Part shown: positions 34,763 through 44,623 of the stretch, piece by piece
Layout: every line of letters begins with the position of its first letter
Position numbering within the stretch: the stretch's first letter is position 1
NCBI RefSeq assembly: GCF_018842675.1
Contig: NZ_JAGTWO010000004.1
Span: forward strand, 248,001 to 312,000
Length of the DNA: 64,000 nucleotides
From: Candidatus Pantoea bituminis
GTDB taxonomy: Bacteria; Pseudomonadota; Gammaproteobacteria; Enterobacterales; Enterobacteriaceae
Direction of reading: 5' to 3'
Program-made: the position numbers and the translations under genes
The notes under the pieces: generated by a model
What the model was told of the DNA's origin: nothing
The model's input: only the letters and a program-made list of their open reading frames with translations
The model's database searches: none

Positions 34763-35788
34763 TTAACGTACCGGTGGCGCGTATTGAATACCGCCGTTGT
34801 TCCAAAGCGCATTCTGACCACGTGCGATTTTCAGCGCACTGTCTTTACCAACGTTACGGTCAAAACTTTCCTGATAGTTACCAACCTGCTTAATGATGTT
34901 GTAAGCCCATTTGTTATCAAGCTTCAAATCCTTGCCAAAGTCGCCTTCAGCACCCAGCAAGTGCGCCATATCCGGCGTGGTAGGTTTGGCCGTCATCTGA
35001 TCAACGTTTTTAGAAGTGATGCCCATCTCTTCAGCATTTAGCATTGCGTAAAGCGACCATTTCACGATGGTGAACCAGTCATCATCACCACGGCGTACCA
35101 CCGGTCCCAACGGCTCTTTTGAAATGACTTCAGGAAGCACGATGAATTCGTCTGGTTTACCCAGCTTAATGCGCAATGCATAGAGCTGAGACTGATCAGA
35201 AGCCAGCGTATCGCAGCGGCCGCTGTCGAGCGCTTTAGCTGATTCGTCAGAACGATCAAAGGTGACAGGTGTGTACTGCATTTTATTGGCTTTAAAGAAG
35301 TCCGCCACGTTCAGCTCGGTATCGGTGCCTGCCTGAATACATACGGTAGCGCCATCCAGCTCTTTAGCGCTTTTGAGACCCGCTTTCTGATGTGTCAGGA
35401 AGCCGATGCCATCATAATAATTCACACCAGCAAACAAAAAGCCCATGCCGCCATCACGCGCGGAGGTCCAGGTCGTATTACGTGAAAGGATATCCACTTC
35501 ACCTGATTGCAGCGCTGTGAAGCGCTCTTTAGCCGTCAGCGGGGTATATTTCACTTTAGTGGAATCCCCAAAGACTGCCGCCGCCGCTGCACGGCAGACG
35601 TCGACATCAATTCCCGTGAATTTGCCGTTGGAATCAGCGTAGGAAAAGCCCGGCAGGCCGTCACTGATACCGCACTGAACAAACCCTTTCTTTTTAATCG
35701 CATCCAATGTGGTTCCTGCATGCGCTTGCTGAGCAACAGCAAAGAGAGAAGCAGCAGCGACCAAAGTGGAGAGCATCATCTTTTTCAT
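34763..35788 (-). CDS. aapJ: AapJ/YhdW, periplasmic amino-acid-binding protein
   Basis: 341 aa. It has a clear Sec signal peptide (MKKMMLSTLVAAASLFAVAQ) with likely cleavage after AHA near residue 24. The mature part is a type II solute-binding fold, beginning TLDAIKKKGFVQCGISDG. First gene of the operon; the 69-base gap to aapQ is the largest in the unit, which allows higher expression of the binding protein. A sigma-54 promoter motif lies about 90 bases upstream. Confidence 0.96.
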   Translation of the reverse strand: MKKMMLSTLVAAASLFAVAQQAHAGTTLDAIKKKGFVQCGISDGLPGFSYADSNGKFTGIDVDVCRAAAAAVFGDSTKVKYTPLTAKERFTALQSGEVDILSRNTTWTSARDGGMGFLFAGVNYYDGIGFLTHQKAGLKSAKELDGATVCIQAGTDTELNVADFFKANKMQYTPVTFDRSDESAKALDSGRCDTLASDQSQLYALRIKLGKPDEFIVLPEVISKEPLGPVVRRGDDDWFTIVKWSLYAMLNAEEMGITSKNVDQMTAKPTTPDMAHLLGAEGDFGKDLKLDNKWAYNIIKQVGNYQESFDRNVGKDSALKIARGQNALWNNGGIQYAPPVR

Positions 35789-35880
35789 AAAGCATCCTGT
35801 GTGGCGGAATCGTGTTGTTATGTATTGCGCACTTTTTTGTGCGTTTTTTCCTGTCTGCGGCAGTCAGCCATTCACGACTT

Positions 35881-35896
35881 TGCAAAGCTGATGCCA
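35881..35896 (-). promoter_or_regulatory. Sigma-54 promoter of aapJQMP
   Basis: On the minus strand the 16 bases read TGGCATCAGCTTTGCA. This fits the sigma-54 (RpoN) consensus TGGCAC(G)-N4-TTGCA at all invariant positions, with GG at -24 and GC at -12. The predicted start is near 35870, giving a 5' UTR of about 80 bases. Sigma-54 dependence implies an enhancer-binding activator, probably NtrC, since E. coli yhdWXYZ is known to be nitrogen (Ntr) regulated. Confidence 0.75.
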
Positions 35897-36010
35897 GGTT
35901 TGCAGAATCATGAATTCCTTAGAAAGATCTATTAATACTCCGAAGCACTTAGAAAGTTCCGCTAATATCGCGCACCAAAAGGAAGCATAGCGAGCCGACT
36001 CGATCACATT

Positions 36011-36030
36011 TAGTGCAATTAGTTTCACTA
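36011..36030. promoter_or_regulatory. Inverted repeat upstream of aapJ, possible NtrC site
   Basis: TAGTG at 36011-36015 and CACTA at 36026-36030, with partial symmetry between. On the minus strand it includes TGCACTA, a good left half of an NtrC site; the right half is poor. A second imperfect candidate with GCACCA is at 35972-35977. Both lie about 100-160 bases upstream of the predicted start, a normal enhancer distance. The rest of 35898-36275 shows no gene. Confidence 0.4.
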
Positions 36031-36275
36031 TATGGAAGCAGTGTGAGAAGAGCCTCAGGATAAAATGTACAGACAGGACTTGTTGCTAATAAGGTCGGGA
36101 GGGATCACAAAAGCTCATAGACCGCGCAATAAGCGGCAACATAGGGGAAGAAACAGAAAGGGGAGGCAAGCAAGGCGATGAGAAAATATTACGTTTGCGA
36201 TTGCAACACTCGTTACCATTAGGCGCTTGATCGTTTCACGCGTTTTTATTTGGCTTTGTTGCATAAAGCACAAAT

Positions 36276-36300
36276 AAAAACGCCAACCCGAAGGTTGGCG
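36276..36300 (-). terminator. Terminator of dusB-fis
   Basis: A perfect 8-bp stem CGCCAACC/GGTTGGCG (36281-36300) with a CGAA loop, followed on the minus strand by a T run. It is 23 bases past the fis stop. Confidence 0.9.
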
Positions 36301-36323
36301 TGATTAGCAGGCTGAACTAAAAA

Positions 36324-36620
36324 TCAGTTCATACCGTATTTTTTCAATTTCTTACGCAGCGTACCGCGGTTGATACCCATCATCAAGGCAGCGCGAGTCT
36401 GGTTGCCACGGGTATACTGCATCACCATGTCCAACAGAGGCTGCTCGACTTCAGCCAAAACCAGCTCATACAGGTCACTAACGTCTTGACCATTCAGTTG
36501 AGCAAAATAGTTCTTCAGTGCTTGTTTTACCGAATCACGTAACGGCTTTTGCGTTACCTGATCTTGTGAGTTAACGGTAGAAACAGTCAGTACGTCAGAA
36601 TTTACGCGTTGTTCGAACAT
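36324..36620 (-). CDS. fis: Fis, nucleoid protein and rRNA transcription activator
   Basis: 98 aa, the family length and nearly identical to E. coli Fis. The N-terminal beta-hairpin arm (about 11-26) contacts Hin-type recombinases; the C-terminal helix-turn-helix is [20 protein letters not shown]. It bends DNA, stimulates rrn P1 promoters and shapes the nucleoid. It lies 23 bases after dusB in one transcript. Confidence 0.98.
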   Translation of the reverse strand: MFEQRVNSDVLTVSTVNSQDQVTQKPLRDSVKQALKNYFAQLNGQDVSDLYELVLAEVEQPLLDMVMQYTRGNQTRAALMMGINRGTLRKKLKKYGMN

Positions 36621-36643
36621 AGTTCTTTCAGCTCTTTATTTCG

Positions 36644-37609
36644 TTACGCAAGATTTTCGAAGTATGCCTCCAACGCCTCCAGCTGTTCGCTGGCATCCTC
36701 AATGGCGTTGAATGTGCGCCGAAACTGGTCATTCGGGGCATGCTCCTGGAGATACCAAGAGACGTGCTTTCGCGCTATACGGTATCCTTTGCCTGAACCG
36801 TAAAAGTCGTGCAGCTCACGTATATGCGAAACAAGCAAGCGCTTCACCTCTGCCAAGGGCAGCGGAGCAAGCAGCTCCCCAGTGTCCAGATAATGCTGGA
36901 TTTCCCGGAAGATCCACGGTCTTCCCTGAGCAGCACGTCCTATCATCAGAGCATCGGCTCCGGTGTAGTCGAGCACCGCTCGGGCTTTATGCGGGTCAGT
37001 TATGTCTCCATTCGCGATAATCGGAATAGAGACACTCTGCTTAACTGTCCGAATGCTGTCGTATTCAGCTTCCCCGTTGAACAGGCAGGCACGAGTGCGG
37101 CCATGTATCGTCAGGGCTTGAATGCCACAGCGTTCAGCCAATTGGGCAATCGCGACACAGTTCCTGTTTTCAGGATCCCAACCAGTACGAATTTTAAGCG
37201 TTACCGGCACATCCACTGCATTAACCACCGCGGAGAGGATAGATTCCACTGTCTCGGGGTATTGCAGTAAGGCCGAACCCGCCATTTTACGGTTAACTTT
37301 CTTTGCAGGGCAGCCCATATTAATGTCAATGACCTGTGCACCGGCATTAACGTTAACACGTGCAGCTTGGGCCATTTCGCTGGGATCGCAACCGGCAATT
37401 TGTACGGCACGAATGCCTGGCTCATCGCTGTGCACCATACGTAACCGAGATTTGTCACTCGCCCAAACTTCAGGGTTTGATGACAGCATCTCAGAAACCG
37501 CCATGCCTGCACCCATCTCATGACAGAGCGTCCTGAAAGGCCTGTCGGTAATACCGGCCATAGGCGCTGCAATCAATCGATTTCTCAGCTGAAGGTTTCC
37601 AATACGCAT
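36644..37609 (-). CDS. dusB: tRNA-dihydrouridine synthase B
   Basis: 321 aa, the E. coli length, starting at ATG 37607-37609 ([19 protein letters not shown]). A longer frame upstream to 37699 is not used because the family starts here and the promoter lies inside that extension. FMN-dependent TIM barrel; the catalytic Cys is in [10 protein letters not shown], and FMN-contacting residues in IANGDIT and [10 protein letters not shown]. It reduces specific uridines in tRNA D loops. Confidence 0.97.
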   Translation of the reverse strand: MRIGNLQLRNRLIAAPMAGITDRPFRTLCHEMGAGMAVSEMLSSNPEVWASDKSRLRMVHSDEPGIRAVQIAGCDPSEMAQAARVNVNAGAQVIDINMGCPAKKVNRKMAGSALLQYPETVESILSAVVNAVDVPVTLKIRTGWDPENRNCVAIAQLAERCGIQALTIHGRTRACLFNGEAEYDSIRTVKQSVSIPIIANGDITDPHKARAVLDYTGADALMIGRAAQGRPWIFREIQHYLDTGELLAPLPLAEVKRLLVSHIRELHDFYGSGKGYRIARKHVSWYLQEHAPNDQFRRTFNAIEDASEQLEALEAYFENLA

Positions 37610-37646
37610 GAAGTCGGGATGCCATACTGTGTCTGCAAGGCGGCGT

Positions 37647-37675
37647 ATATTACGCATTTTTTCAGGAAGATGAAA
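37647..37675 (-). promoter_or_regulatory. dusB-fis promoter with GC-rich discriminator
   Basis: On the minus strand a -10 TAATAT (37647-37652) is followed at once by ACGCCGCC, a GC-rich discriminator typical of stringently controlled promoters. A weak -35 (TTTCAT, 37670-37675) lies 17 bases upstream. This matches the E. coli fis promoter in position and character. Confidence 0.7.
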
Positions 37676-37936
37676 GGCCAAACTTTGAACAATAAGCATG
37701 GAAAGATCAAGCGAATCGGGATGTTGTAAGCTTACATTAACTTTTATTATTTAAATTCAACGAGTTACTGATTTACGCTGGAATTGTGAACAAACGTTTT
37801 TCCGATAAAGTTCAACAAAATGCCAGATATTAAACGTCACTTAGCGTGATTAACGATACATGTGGCGGAAGAAAAGGGTTTAGAAGAGGGTTCGGTCATG
37901 TCGCATGTCAGGATGCAGTCAGGCGACGTCAACGCT

Positions 37937-38652
37937 TTACTCAACTATAAGGCGATCGTCCGGTGGCTGAACCAGACGGTTATTGCCGTGATCGCCTAAT
38001 AAGCGGACAAAGGGTGGTAATTGCGCAGGCGAAGCGCTTACTGAATTTTTCATTATTATCCAGCGTACGCCTTCTGAACAAGGAAATGTGGTCAGTGAGC
38101 CATTGAAGCGATAGTAATATTTATTATCTGGAATCAGTTCAGCGAGACTCAATGGTTTATTAAGCATTTTCTCTTGATTCACTTTAGAAGGATCATGCTT
38201 TTAAACCGCCTCAACAGCAGGTTTTACTTGACCTGCTTCGAACGTGACACCGATAACGGGCAATTTATCTTGTTCGCTTTCAATAACAAAATGCATTTCT
38301 AACGAGAGAGATTTACTCTGGATGCGCTTTTCACTTGCCGTATGGAAATGGAATGGGCGTAATGTAAAAGTCTCTCTATCTCATTTAATTGTGCCGCCAC
38401 CTTTAATACAAACCTGAATAGTATGACCATTATTAACAATGTTTTTTTGGCATAATAGTCCAAATTCAGAGGATTCAGCGTGCCGTTAACCACGCTGATA
38501 ATATCAACAGGCAACTGATTTACCGTGGTTTTACAGGTTCAATAAGCAGCACCTAAATCACCCTAATGCTCAGGGGAGTGAATATTATGGGCATAGGTTA
38601 ACGGTGCCAGAACCAGTAATAGCGCAGCCATGCTCAATTTAAATTTCTTATT
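37937..38652 (-). pseudogene. Decayed periplasmic alpha-carbonic anhydrase
   Basis: On the minus strand a relic of an alpha-class carbonic anhydrase can be followed from a signal peptide (KKFKLSMAALLLVLAPLTYA) to the C-terminus. Conserved pieces in order are HSPEH(stop)GDL, NNGHTIQV, the zinc-ligand segment FTLRPFHFH, LEMHFV, and YYRFNGSLTTFPCSEGVRW. The frame carries several stops (TAG for the Trp of EHWGDL, TGA after GAAY and after GGGTIK, TAA after AVEAV), at least one frameshift before NNGHT, and no clear start codon. Nonsense substitutions mark genuine decay rather than only read error. A family-typical gene would be about 240 aa. The strand interval 37700-37936 shows nothing. Confidence 0.85.
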
Positions 38653-38836
38653 TTAATTGAATAAAAAACTGAAATTGCGGTGCCGGTTGATGGCCCTATA
38701 AATAGTGATGGCGCTGTACCTGTGCGGGGAGTTTAATGGAGAAATTGTAAGGAAACGCCCTGTGATTTATACCCAAGGCGTTTTGAAAAGGGTCTTATTA
38801 TCGCGCGCTAACAGACTTGATAATGAGCCTAAATTA

Positions 38837-39724
38837 TTAAGCGTTGCGTTTTACGCCGGTAATTCGACACCACTCTTCTTTAACGGCAACCGGATCCAAA
38901 TCGAACTGCTCTATATAAGCTTCACACACACCTTCAGCTTGGCTTTCCAAAACACCCGATAAGCCCAAATGGCCTCCTTGTTTTGGCAGCACACTGATCA
39001 GCGGCGCTAATTCACGCAGCGGACCCGCAAGGATATTCGCGACCACAACGTCAGCTTGAAGATTCTCTGGCTGTTGGTGCGGCAGATAAAGAGAAAGTCG
39101 TTCAGAAACGCCGTTACGCTCCGCATTATCGCGGCTGGCTTGAATCGCTTGCGGATCGATATCAACACCAATCGCCTGCGCTGCACCTAATTTCAAGGCG
39201 GCGATCGCCAGGATCCCTGAACCACAACCGAAATCGATCACAGTTTTACCGGTTAGATCCAATCCATCCAGCCAAGCCAGGCATAGCGCGGTTGTTGGGT
39301 GTGTTCCGGTGCCAAAAGCCAAACCGGGGTCAAGCATCACATTAACTGCGTTGGGATCCGGCACATCGCGCCAGCTTGGGCAAATCCACAAACGCTCGCC
39401 AAAACGCATTGGGTGGAAGTTCTCCATCCATTCACGTTCCCAGTCTTTATCTTCAATCTGTTCGATCTTGTGGCGGAAATCAGCTGCTAATACCGGATGT
39501 TGTGACAGCTCAGCGACTACCGCTTCCATATCCGTTTCTGCGTCAAACAAACCAATCACGTCGGTATCGCCCCACAGGCGCGTTTCGCCCGGTAGCGGTT
39601 CGTAGACGGGTGTGTCATTGGTGTCCTGAAAAGTCACTGACACCGCGCCTGTTTCTATTAACGCATCGCTCAGCGTCTCCGCATGTTCACCTGCGCTATT
39701 AATTTTAATTTGAATCCACGGCAT
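38837..39724 (-). CDS. prmA: PrmA, ribosomal protein L11 methyltransferase
   Basis: 295 aa from ATG 39722-39724 ([20 protein letters not shown]); a further 19 upstream codons are not used, as the family starts at MPWIQ. N-terminal substrate domain, then a SAM methyltransferase domain with [20 protein letters not shown] near residue 160 and the NILAGPL motif. It trimethylates L11. Sixteen bases after panF. Confidence 0.97.
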   Translation of the reverse strand: MPWIQIKINSAGEHAETLSDALIETGAVSVTFQDTNDTPVYEPLPGETRLWGDTDVIGLFDAETDMEAVVAELSQHPVLAADFRHKIEQIEDKDWEREWMENFHPMRFGERLWICPSWRDVPDPNAVNVMLDPGLAFGTGTHPTTALCLAWLDGLDLTGKTVIDFGCGSGILAIAALKLGAAQAIGVDIDPQAIQASRDNAERNGVSERLSLYLPHQQPENLQADVVVANILAGPLRELAPLISVLPKQGGHLGLSGVLESQAEGVCEAYIEQFDLDPVAVKEEWCRITGVKRNA

Positions 39725-39740
39725 AATGTCTCTCTTTAAT

Positions 39741-41192
39741 TCAGTGTGGTGGCGCATCAACCGGTTGCGGGACACGTCCAAATAGATTGCCGACTAAAAA
39801 TGCCAGCAGACTTAAAAGCAGGGCAGGTACGATGGGATGAAATCCCCCTATTTGCCAGTTCAGGCTCGCCAGAAAAGCGTAGCAGCTGCCACCAACCACC
39901 ATACCGCTGATCGCACCTGCGGCATTTGCGCGTTCCCAATACAGACCCAAAACCAGAGGCCACAAGAACACCGCTTCCAGGCCACCAAAGGCCAGCAGAT
40001 TGAGCCAGATAATCATATCGGGCGGATTCCAGGCGGCGACCAGCAGCAGAATACCGAGCACAAAAGTGATGGTGCCAGACAAGGCGCGCAGTCGCGCTTC
40101 ATTTTCCATTTGGTGCGGCGCAACACGCAAATAAAGATCTTTTACCAGCGTTGCTGAAGCCTGCAGCAGCTGCGCATTAATCGTCGACATGATAGCCGCC
40201 ATGGGCGCTGCCAGAAAAATTCCAGCGGCTAACGGTGGAAGCACAGTAATCATTAATGTTGGAATCACGCTATCGGGCACCGTGAGATTGGGCAAAACGG
40301 CCCGACCTAAGGCACCCGCCAGATGCATGCCAAGCATCAAGATCACCACTACGATAGTGCCAAGAATAATCGCACGATGTACTGCTTTGCTGTCTTTATA
40401 GGAGATACAGCGTACCGCGGTGTGCGGCAGGCCAATAACGCCAAAGCAGACCAGCACGGTAAACGACGTGAGAAAGGTAGGGTTAATAATATCGCCCGGC
40501 CCTTCCGGCGATAGCAGTTTAGGATCGATGGCATGAAGTTTTTCTACCGCTGCGTGTAAGCCACCCGCCTGATGAATAACGGCAAACAGCAGCAGAAAGG
40601 TACCAATCAGCATCACTACGCCTTGCATAGCGTCGTTGAGTACACTGGCGCGAAAACCACCAAAAGCGGTATAGAGCGCAACGGTGCCGCCAAAAATGAG
40701 CAATCCAGTGTCATAAGGAATGCCGGCCGCTGTTTCGAGCAGGCGTGCACCACCAATAAACTGGACGGTCATCGCCCCAATAAAAGCAATAAGAAGGCTC
40801 AGGCTGGCTAACCAAATAAGCAGTGTGCTGCCATAACGCGCATAGAGCATGTCATTCAGGGTTACTGCGTTGTATCGTCGCGCCAGGATAGCGAATTTTT
40901 TGCCTAATACGCCTAACGAAAGCCATACCGCTGGAACTTGCACCATCGCCAGCAGCACCCAGCCTAAACCATATTTATAGGCTGCGCCGGGGCCACCGAT
41001 AAATGAGCTGGCACTGATATATGTAGTCGTAATGGTCATCGCCAAGACAAATCCGCCCATCGAGCGGTTACCGAGGAAATATTCAGTAAGGAAATTGCCT
41101 TGGCGCTGTTTACGCGCGGCAAACACCGACAGAGCGGCGATCCCCACCAGGTAGGCTAATAAAGGAAGGACAATTTCAGTTTCCATTTTCAT
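39741..41192 (-). CDS. panF: PanF, sodium/pantothenate symporter
   Basis: 483 aa, a member of the solute:sodium symporter family with about 13 membrane segments. Conserved stretches include [20 protein letters not shown] and the SSS signature region [20 protein letters not shown]. It imports pantothenate for coenzyme A synthesis. Two start codons two codons apart are possible (41192 and 41186); both overlap the end of yhdT. Confidence 0.96.
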   Translation of the reverse strand: MKMETEIVLPLLAYLVGIAALSVFAARKQRQGNFLTEYFLGNRSMGGFVLAMTITTTYISASSFIGGPGAAYKYGLGWVLLAMVQVPAVWLSLGVLGKKFAILARRYNAVTLNDMLYARYGSTLLIWLASLSLLIAFIGAMTVQFIGGARLLETAAGIPYDTGLLIFGGTVALYTAFGGFRASVLNDAMQGVVMLIGTFLLLFAVIHQAGGLHAAVEKLHAIDPKLLSPEGPGDIINPTFLTSFTVLVCFGVIGLPHTAVRCISYKDSKAVHRAIILGTIVVVILMLGMHLAGALGRAVLPNLTVPDSVIPTLMITVLPPLAAGIFLAAPMAAIMSTINAQLLQASATLVKDLYLRVAPHQMENEARLRALSGTITFVLGILLLVAAWNPPDMIIWLNLLAFGGLEAVFLWPLVLGLYWERANAAGAISGMVVGGSCYAFLASLNWQIGGFHPIVPALLLSLLAFLVGNLFGRVPQPVDAPPH

Positions 41193-41420
41193 CCTCCAGC
41201 GACATATTGCGGAATATCAGCCGCACCATCAACCAGCATAAAAAATGAACAGCAGCGGCGCAAAAACGCAGGAAAGTTCGAACCAGCGAGGCAAGCCAAT
41301 AATGCCGATTTGATTACCGCCCAGCCAGGCAGATAAGCCCCAAACGACTAGCCAGGCCAGCGTCAAATACAGCGACCAGCGCGCTTCTTTATGTGCCTGT
41401 AAAAAGCGAGGATCCATCAT
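41176..41420 (-). CDS. yhdT: YhdT family membrane protein (one-base deletion)
   Basis: A small inner-membrane protein of unknown function, always beside panF. It starts MMDPRFLQAHKEARWSLYLT. As written it stops at 41229-41231. One A/T missing in the run 41240-41245 restores [20 protein letters not shown] with the stop at 41176-41178: 81 aa (E. coli 80). Two hydrophobic segments. The C-terminus overlaps the panF start, so the two are probably coupled. Confidence 0.88.
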
Positions 41421-41440
41421 TCACCCCAATCCCAGCGGCA

Positions 41441-41466
41441 AAAGAAAAAGGCCGGATTAACCGGCC
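41441..41466 (-). terminator. Terminator of aroQ-accB-accC
   Basis: Stem GGCCGG/CCGGCC (41450-41466) followed on the minus strand by TTTTTCTTT. It lies between the accC stop (41489) and the yhdT start. Confidence 0.88.
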
Positions 41467-41488
41467 TCTCATTGTCTCAGCGTTGCGT

Positions 41489-42838
41489 TTATTTATCGTG
41501 CAGGCCGAGTTTTTTCTCCAGATAGTGGATGTTGGTACCACCGTGCTGGAAGTTTTCGTCGGACATGATCTTCATCTGCAGCTCGACGTTAGTCTTGATG
41601 CCGTCAATGATCAGTTCCGCCAGCGCGTTTTTCATGCGCGCAATGGCCACGTCACGGGTTTCACCGTAAGTGATCAGTTTGCCGATCATAGAATCGTAGT
41701 ACGGCGGCACACTGTAGCCAGCGTAGATGTGCGATTCCCAACGTACGCCAAAACCGCCCGGCGCGTGGAAGCGGGTAATTTTACCCGGACTCGGCAGGAA
41801 GGTATTGGGATCTTCGGCGTTGATTCGGCACTCAACTGCGTGACCGCGAATCTCTACGTCAGATTGCTTGATCGACAGCGGTTGACCGGCAGCGATACGC
41901 AGTTGCTCTTTGATCAGATCGACGCCAGTGATCATCTCAGTAACCGGATGCTCAACCTGAATACGGGTATTCATTTCAATGAAGTAGAATTCACCGTTTT
42001 CATACAGGAACTCGAAAGTACCTGCGCCACGATAGCCAATTTCGATACAGGCTTTAGAGCAGCGTTCACCGATAAAGCTGCGCATTTCAGGCGTGATGCC
42101 TGGCGCTGGCGCTTCTTCAACGACTTTCTGGTGACGGCGCTGCATAGAGCAGTCGCGCTCGCCGAGATAGATGGCGTTGCCCTGACCATCGGCCAGTACC
42201 TGAATCTCGATGTGGCGCGGATTCTCCAGAAACTTCTCCATATAAACCATGTCATTGTTGAAAGCCGCTTTGGCTTCCGCTTTTGTCATGTTAATGGACT
42301 CTTCCAGATCTTTGTCACTGCGCACGACGCGCATGCCGCAGCCGCCGCCGCCGCCGGAGGCTTTGATGATCACCGGATAGCCGATGCGCTTCGCGAAGGC
42401 ACGGTTCTTTTCCATGTCGTCGGTCAGCGAGCCGTCAGAGCCTGGTACGGTTGGCACGCCTGCTTTCTTCATCGCGTTGATAGCGGAGACTTTGTCTCCC
42501 ATCAGGCGGATAGTGTCCGCTTTCGGGCCGATGAAGATAAAGCCTGAGCGTTCAACCTGCTCGGCAAAATCGGCGTTCTCAGAGAGGAAGCCGTAGCCGG
42601 GATGGATCGCCACGGCGCCGGTGATTTCCGCTGCGGAGATCAGGGCCGGGATGTTCAGGTAACTTTTGACCGACTGAGCCGGGCCGATACAGACGGTTTC
42701 GTCCGCCAGCAGCACGTGCTTGAGGTCACGATCCGCGCTAGAGTGCACCGCTACGGTCTTGATGCCCAGTTCTTTACAGGCACGCAGAATACGCAGCGCG
42801 ATCTCACCACGGTTAGCAATTACAATTTTATCCAGCAT
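41489..42838 (-). CDS. accC: AccC, biotin carboxylase of acetyl-CoA carboxylase
   Basis: 449 aa, the E. coli length. ATP-grasp enzyme that carboxylates biotin on AccB, the first step of fatty-acid synthesis. The active-site stretch [15 protein letters not shown] is intact. The glycine-rich loop reads [13 protein letters not shown]: residue 167, Arg in E. coli and most homologues, is Cys here (TGC, + strand 42338-42340). This may be a base error (G to A) or a real change. Eleven bases after accB. Confidence 0.97.
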   Translation of the reverse strand: MLDKIVIANRGEIALRILRACKELGIKTVAVHSSADRDLKHVLLADETVCIGPAQSVKSYLNIPALISAAEITGAVAIHPGYGFLSENADFAEQVERSGFIFIGPKADTIRLMGDKVSAINAMKKAGVPTVPGSDGSLTDDMEKNRAFAKRIGYPVIIKASGGGGGCGMRVVRSDKDLEESINMTKAEAKAAFNNDMVYMEKFLENPRHIEIQVLADGQGNAIYLGERDCSMQRRHQKVVEEAPAPGITPEMRSFIGERCSKACIEIGYRGAGTFEFLYENGEFYFIEMNTRIQVEHPVTEMITGVDLIKEQLRIAAGQPLSIKQSDVEIRGHAVECRINAEDPNTFLPSPGKITRFHAPGGFGVRWESHIYAGYSVPPYYDSMIGKLITYGETRDVAIARMKNALAELIIDGIKTNVELQMKIMSDENFQHGGTNIHYLEKKLGLHDK

Positions 42839-42849
42839 GGTTCGCCTCG

Positions 42850-43311
42850 TTATTCGATGACGACCAGCGGCTCGTCGAATTCAACCGGTTGACCGCTTTC
42901 CACCAGGATCGCTTTCACCACACCAGACTTATCGGCTTCGATCTGGTTCATCATTTTCATGGCTTCAACGATGCACAGCGTATCGCCGGCATTCACTTTC
43001 TGACCCACTTCGATGAAGGCTTTGGCATCTGGGCTCGGGGTGCGGTAGAAAGTACCGACCATAGGAGAACGCACGATGTGGCCGCTGATTTCCGCTGGTG
43101 CGGCTTCCGCCACGGTAGCAACCGGTGCAATAGCGTTAGCCAGGGCAGGTTGCGGAGCAGGAACAGCATAAGCCTGCTGCATCATCGGATAACCAACATT
43201 TGCAGGTGCACGACTGATGCGAACGGACTCTTCGCCCTCGGAGATTTCCAGCTCGGAGATGCCAGACTCTTCAACCAGTTCGATCAGTTTTTTAATTTTA
43301 CGAATATCCAT
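42850..43311 (-). CDS. accB: AccB, biotin carboxyl carrier protein
   Basis: 153 aa (E. coli 156). N-terminal region [16 protein letters not shown], an Ala/Pro-rich linker (about 45-75), then the biotinyl domain with the target lysine at residue 119 in [10 protein letters not shown]. The protruding thumb region [13 protein letters not shown] is present. In E. coli AccB autoregulates its operon. Confidence 0.97.
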   Translation of the reverse strand: MDIRKIKKLIELVEESGISELEISEGEESVRISRAPANVGYPMMQQAYAVPAPQPALANAIAPVATVAEAAPAEISGHIVRSPMVGTFYRTPSPDAKAFIEVGQKVNAGDTLCIVEAMKMMNQIEADKSGVVKAILVESGQPVEFDEPLVVIE

Positions 43312-43336
43312 GAGTGGGGTTCCGTACTCAGTTTGA

Positions 43337-43789
43337 TTAATTTGTTTGAGACAGGCGTTTTACTGCCGTTTGTAAAGCCCATGCGTAGCCGTCAGCGCCA
43401 AGTCCACAAATCACGCCAGCAGAAACATCAGAAAGATAGGAATGATGACGGAAGGGCTCGCGAGCATGCACGTTTGAGAGATGCACTTCGATGAACGGAA
43501 TATCTACCGCCAACAGTGCATCACGCAGTGCTACGCTGGTATGCGTAAACGCGGCAGGATTAATAATGATGTAATCCACATTGCCTTTGGCCTCATGAAT
43601 GCGATCAATAAGCTGGAATTCAGCATTGGATTGCAAGTGGCTTAACGTCACATTCAATTGGTTTGCTTGCTGCGTCAGATCGGTGACAATCTGATTTAGC
43701 GTGGTGTGACCGTATTTCTCAGGCTCGCGCGTTCCCAGCAAATTAAGGTTGGGACCGTTTAAGAGCAGAATGTGTAATTTATGCGCCAT
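43337..43789 (-). CDS. aroQ: AroQ, type II 3-dehydroquinate dehydratase
   Basis: 150 aa from ATG 43787-43789 ([16 protein letters not shown]). It catalyses the third shikimate-pathway step. The type II signature [17 protein letters not shown] carries the catalytic Tyr, and [16 protein letters not shown] and [17 protein letters not shown] carry the Asn and His. E. coli K-12 has only the unrelated type I enzyme. It leads the aroQ-accB-accC unit; 25 bases to accB. Confidence 0.96.
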   Translation of the reverse strand: MAHKLHILLLNGPNLNLLGTREPEKYGHTTLNQIVTDLTQQANQLNVTLSHLQSNAEFQLIDRIHEAKGNVDYIIINPAAFTHTSVALRDALLAVDIPFIEVHLSNVHAREPFRHHSYLSDVSAGVICGLGADGYAWALQTAVKRLSQTN

Positions 43790-43898
43790 CTTGCTGCCAT
43801 CTCCCGCAATCATTGAGGCATCGCGTAAAATACCTTGCCTCTCTTCGTTTGTCACCCGTCAGGGTAAAAAGAAGACATGGCTTGCAATAAAGCCGGGC

Positions 43899-43929
43899 AT
43901 TATATCCGTTTCGTAGCATTTCGCAGCAA
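43899..43929 (-). promoter_or_regulatory. Probable promoter of aroQ-accB-accC
   Basis: On the minus strand a consensus -10 TATAAT (43899-43904) with TTGCTG (43924-43929) 19 bases upstream, a longer spacing than ideal. The start would be about 100 bases before aroQ. A stem GTGGCC/GGCCAC at 43962-43977 upstream may end the msrPQ transcript, but it has no T run on that strand. Confidence 0.6.
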
Positions 43930-44020
43930 AATACTGGTCTTATCTGCGAAGATGATTGGACGTGGCCCAAGGGCCACATCTTTTATCAGAGAGTAGAGGC
44001 AGAAAACAACGCAGGAAGGG

Positions 44021-44623
44021 TTAAAAAGGCCACCATTTAATGAATTTTTTGTAACGCCACGCTAATAGCAGTGCAGCAATACCGGCATAAATCAACGGTT
44101 GCGGCGACACAGTTTTCACTGACCAAATGTAGTGAATAGGTGCCAGTATGGCCACGATATAGATGCAGTTATGCAAAGTTTGCCAGCGTTTGCCGAGCTT
44201 GCGCTGCATACGTTGAAATGAAGTGACAGTAAGTGCCAGCAGTATCAACCAACAAATAATTCCCAGCGTAAGATAAGGACGGGAAATTAATTCGCTCCCC
44301 AACAAACGGAGATTATCAACGCCAAGTTCCAGCAGGTAGTAGCTCAGTAAGTGAAGGCAGGCCCACACAAAGGTCCAGACGCCAAGCAGGCGGCGTGTGC
44401 GGATCAACAGCGGCTGTTTAGCGTAGCGAGTCAAGGGTGAGACCAACAGCGTTGCCAGCAGCAATTTAAGCGCCATACGGCCAGTAAAATGTTGGATATC
44501 CTTGGCTGGGTCAGCGCTCAATCCTCCCTGGCTGGCTGCCAGGAAAAGATAAACCAGCGGTAAAAATGCCACTAAATGCAGCACCACCTTTAGCCAGGTA
44601 ATCTGCTTAATAGAAAGGCGCAC
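44021..44623 (-). CDS. msrQ: MsrQ, heme-containing membrane partner of MsrP
   Basis: 200 aa, about six membrane segments with conserved histidines for b-type heme (for example [10 protein letters not shown] preceded by His, and ACLHLLSYY). It passes electrons from the quinone pool to MsrP for repair of oxidised periplasmic methionines. It starts at the base after the msrP stop. Confidence 0.95.
   Translation of the reverse strand: MRLSIKQITWLKVVLHLVAFLPLVYLFLAASQGGLSADPAKDIQHFTGRMALKLLLATLLVSPLTRYAKQPLLIRTRRLLGVWTFVWACLHLLSYYLLELGVDNLRLLGSELISRPYLTLGIICWLILLALTVTSFQRMQRKLGKRWQTLHNCIYIVAILAPIHYIWSVKTVSPQPLIYAGIAALLLAWRYKKFIKWWPF

Noticed and set aside
35828..35849. Terminator-like hairpin CGCAC/GTGCG with T run on + between aapJ and fis
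   Set aside because: Only five base pairs, and no + strand gene upstream to terminate. On the minus strand it lies in the aapJ leader without terminator form.
38705..38962. 85-codon open frame on + overlapping the 3' end of prmA
   Set aside because: No recognisable protein features, half of it is antisense to prmA, and no RBS is apparent. Treated as a chance frame.
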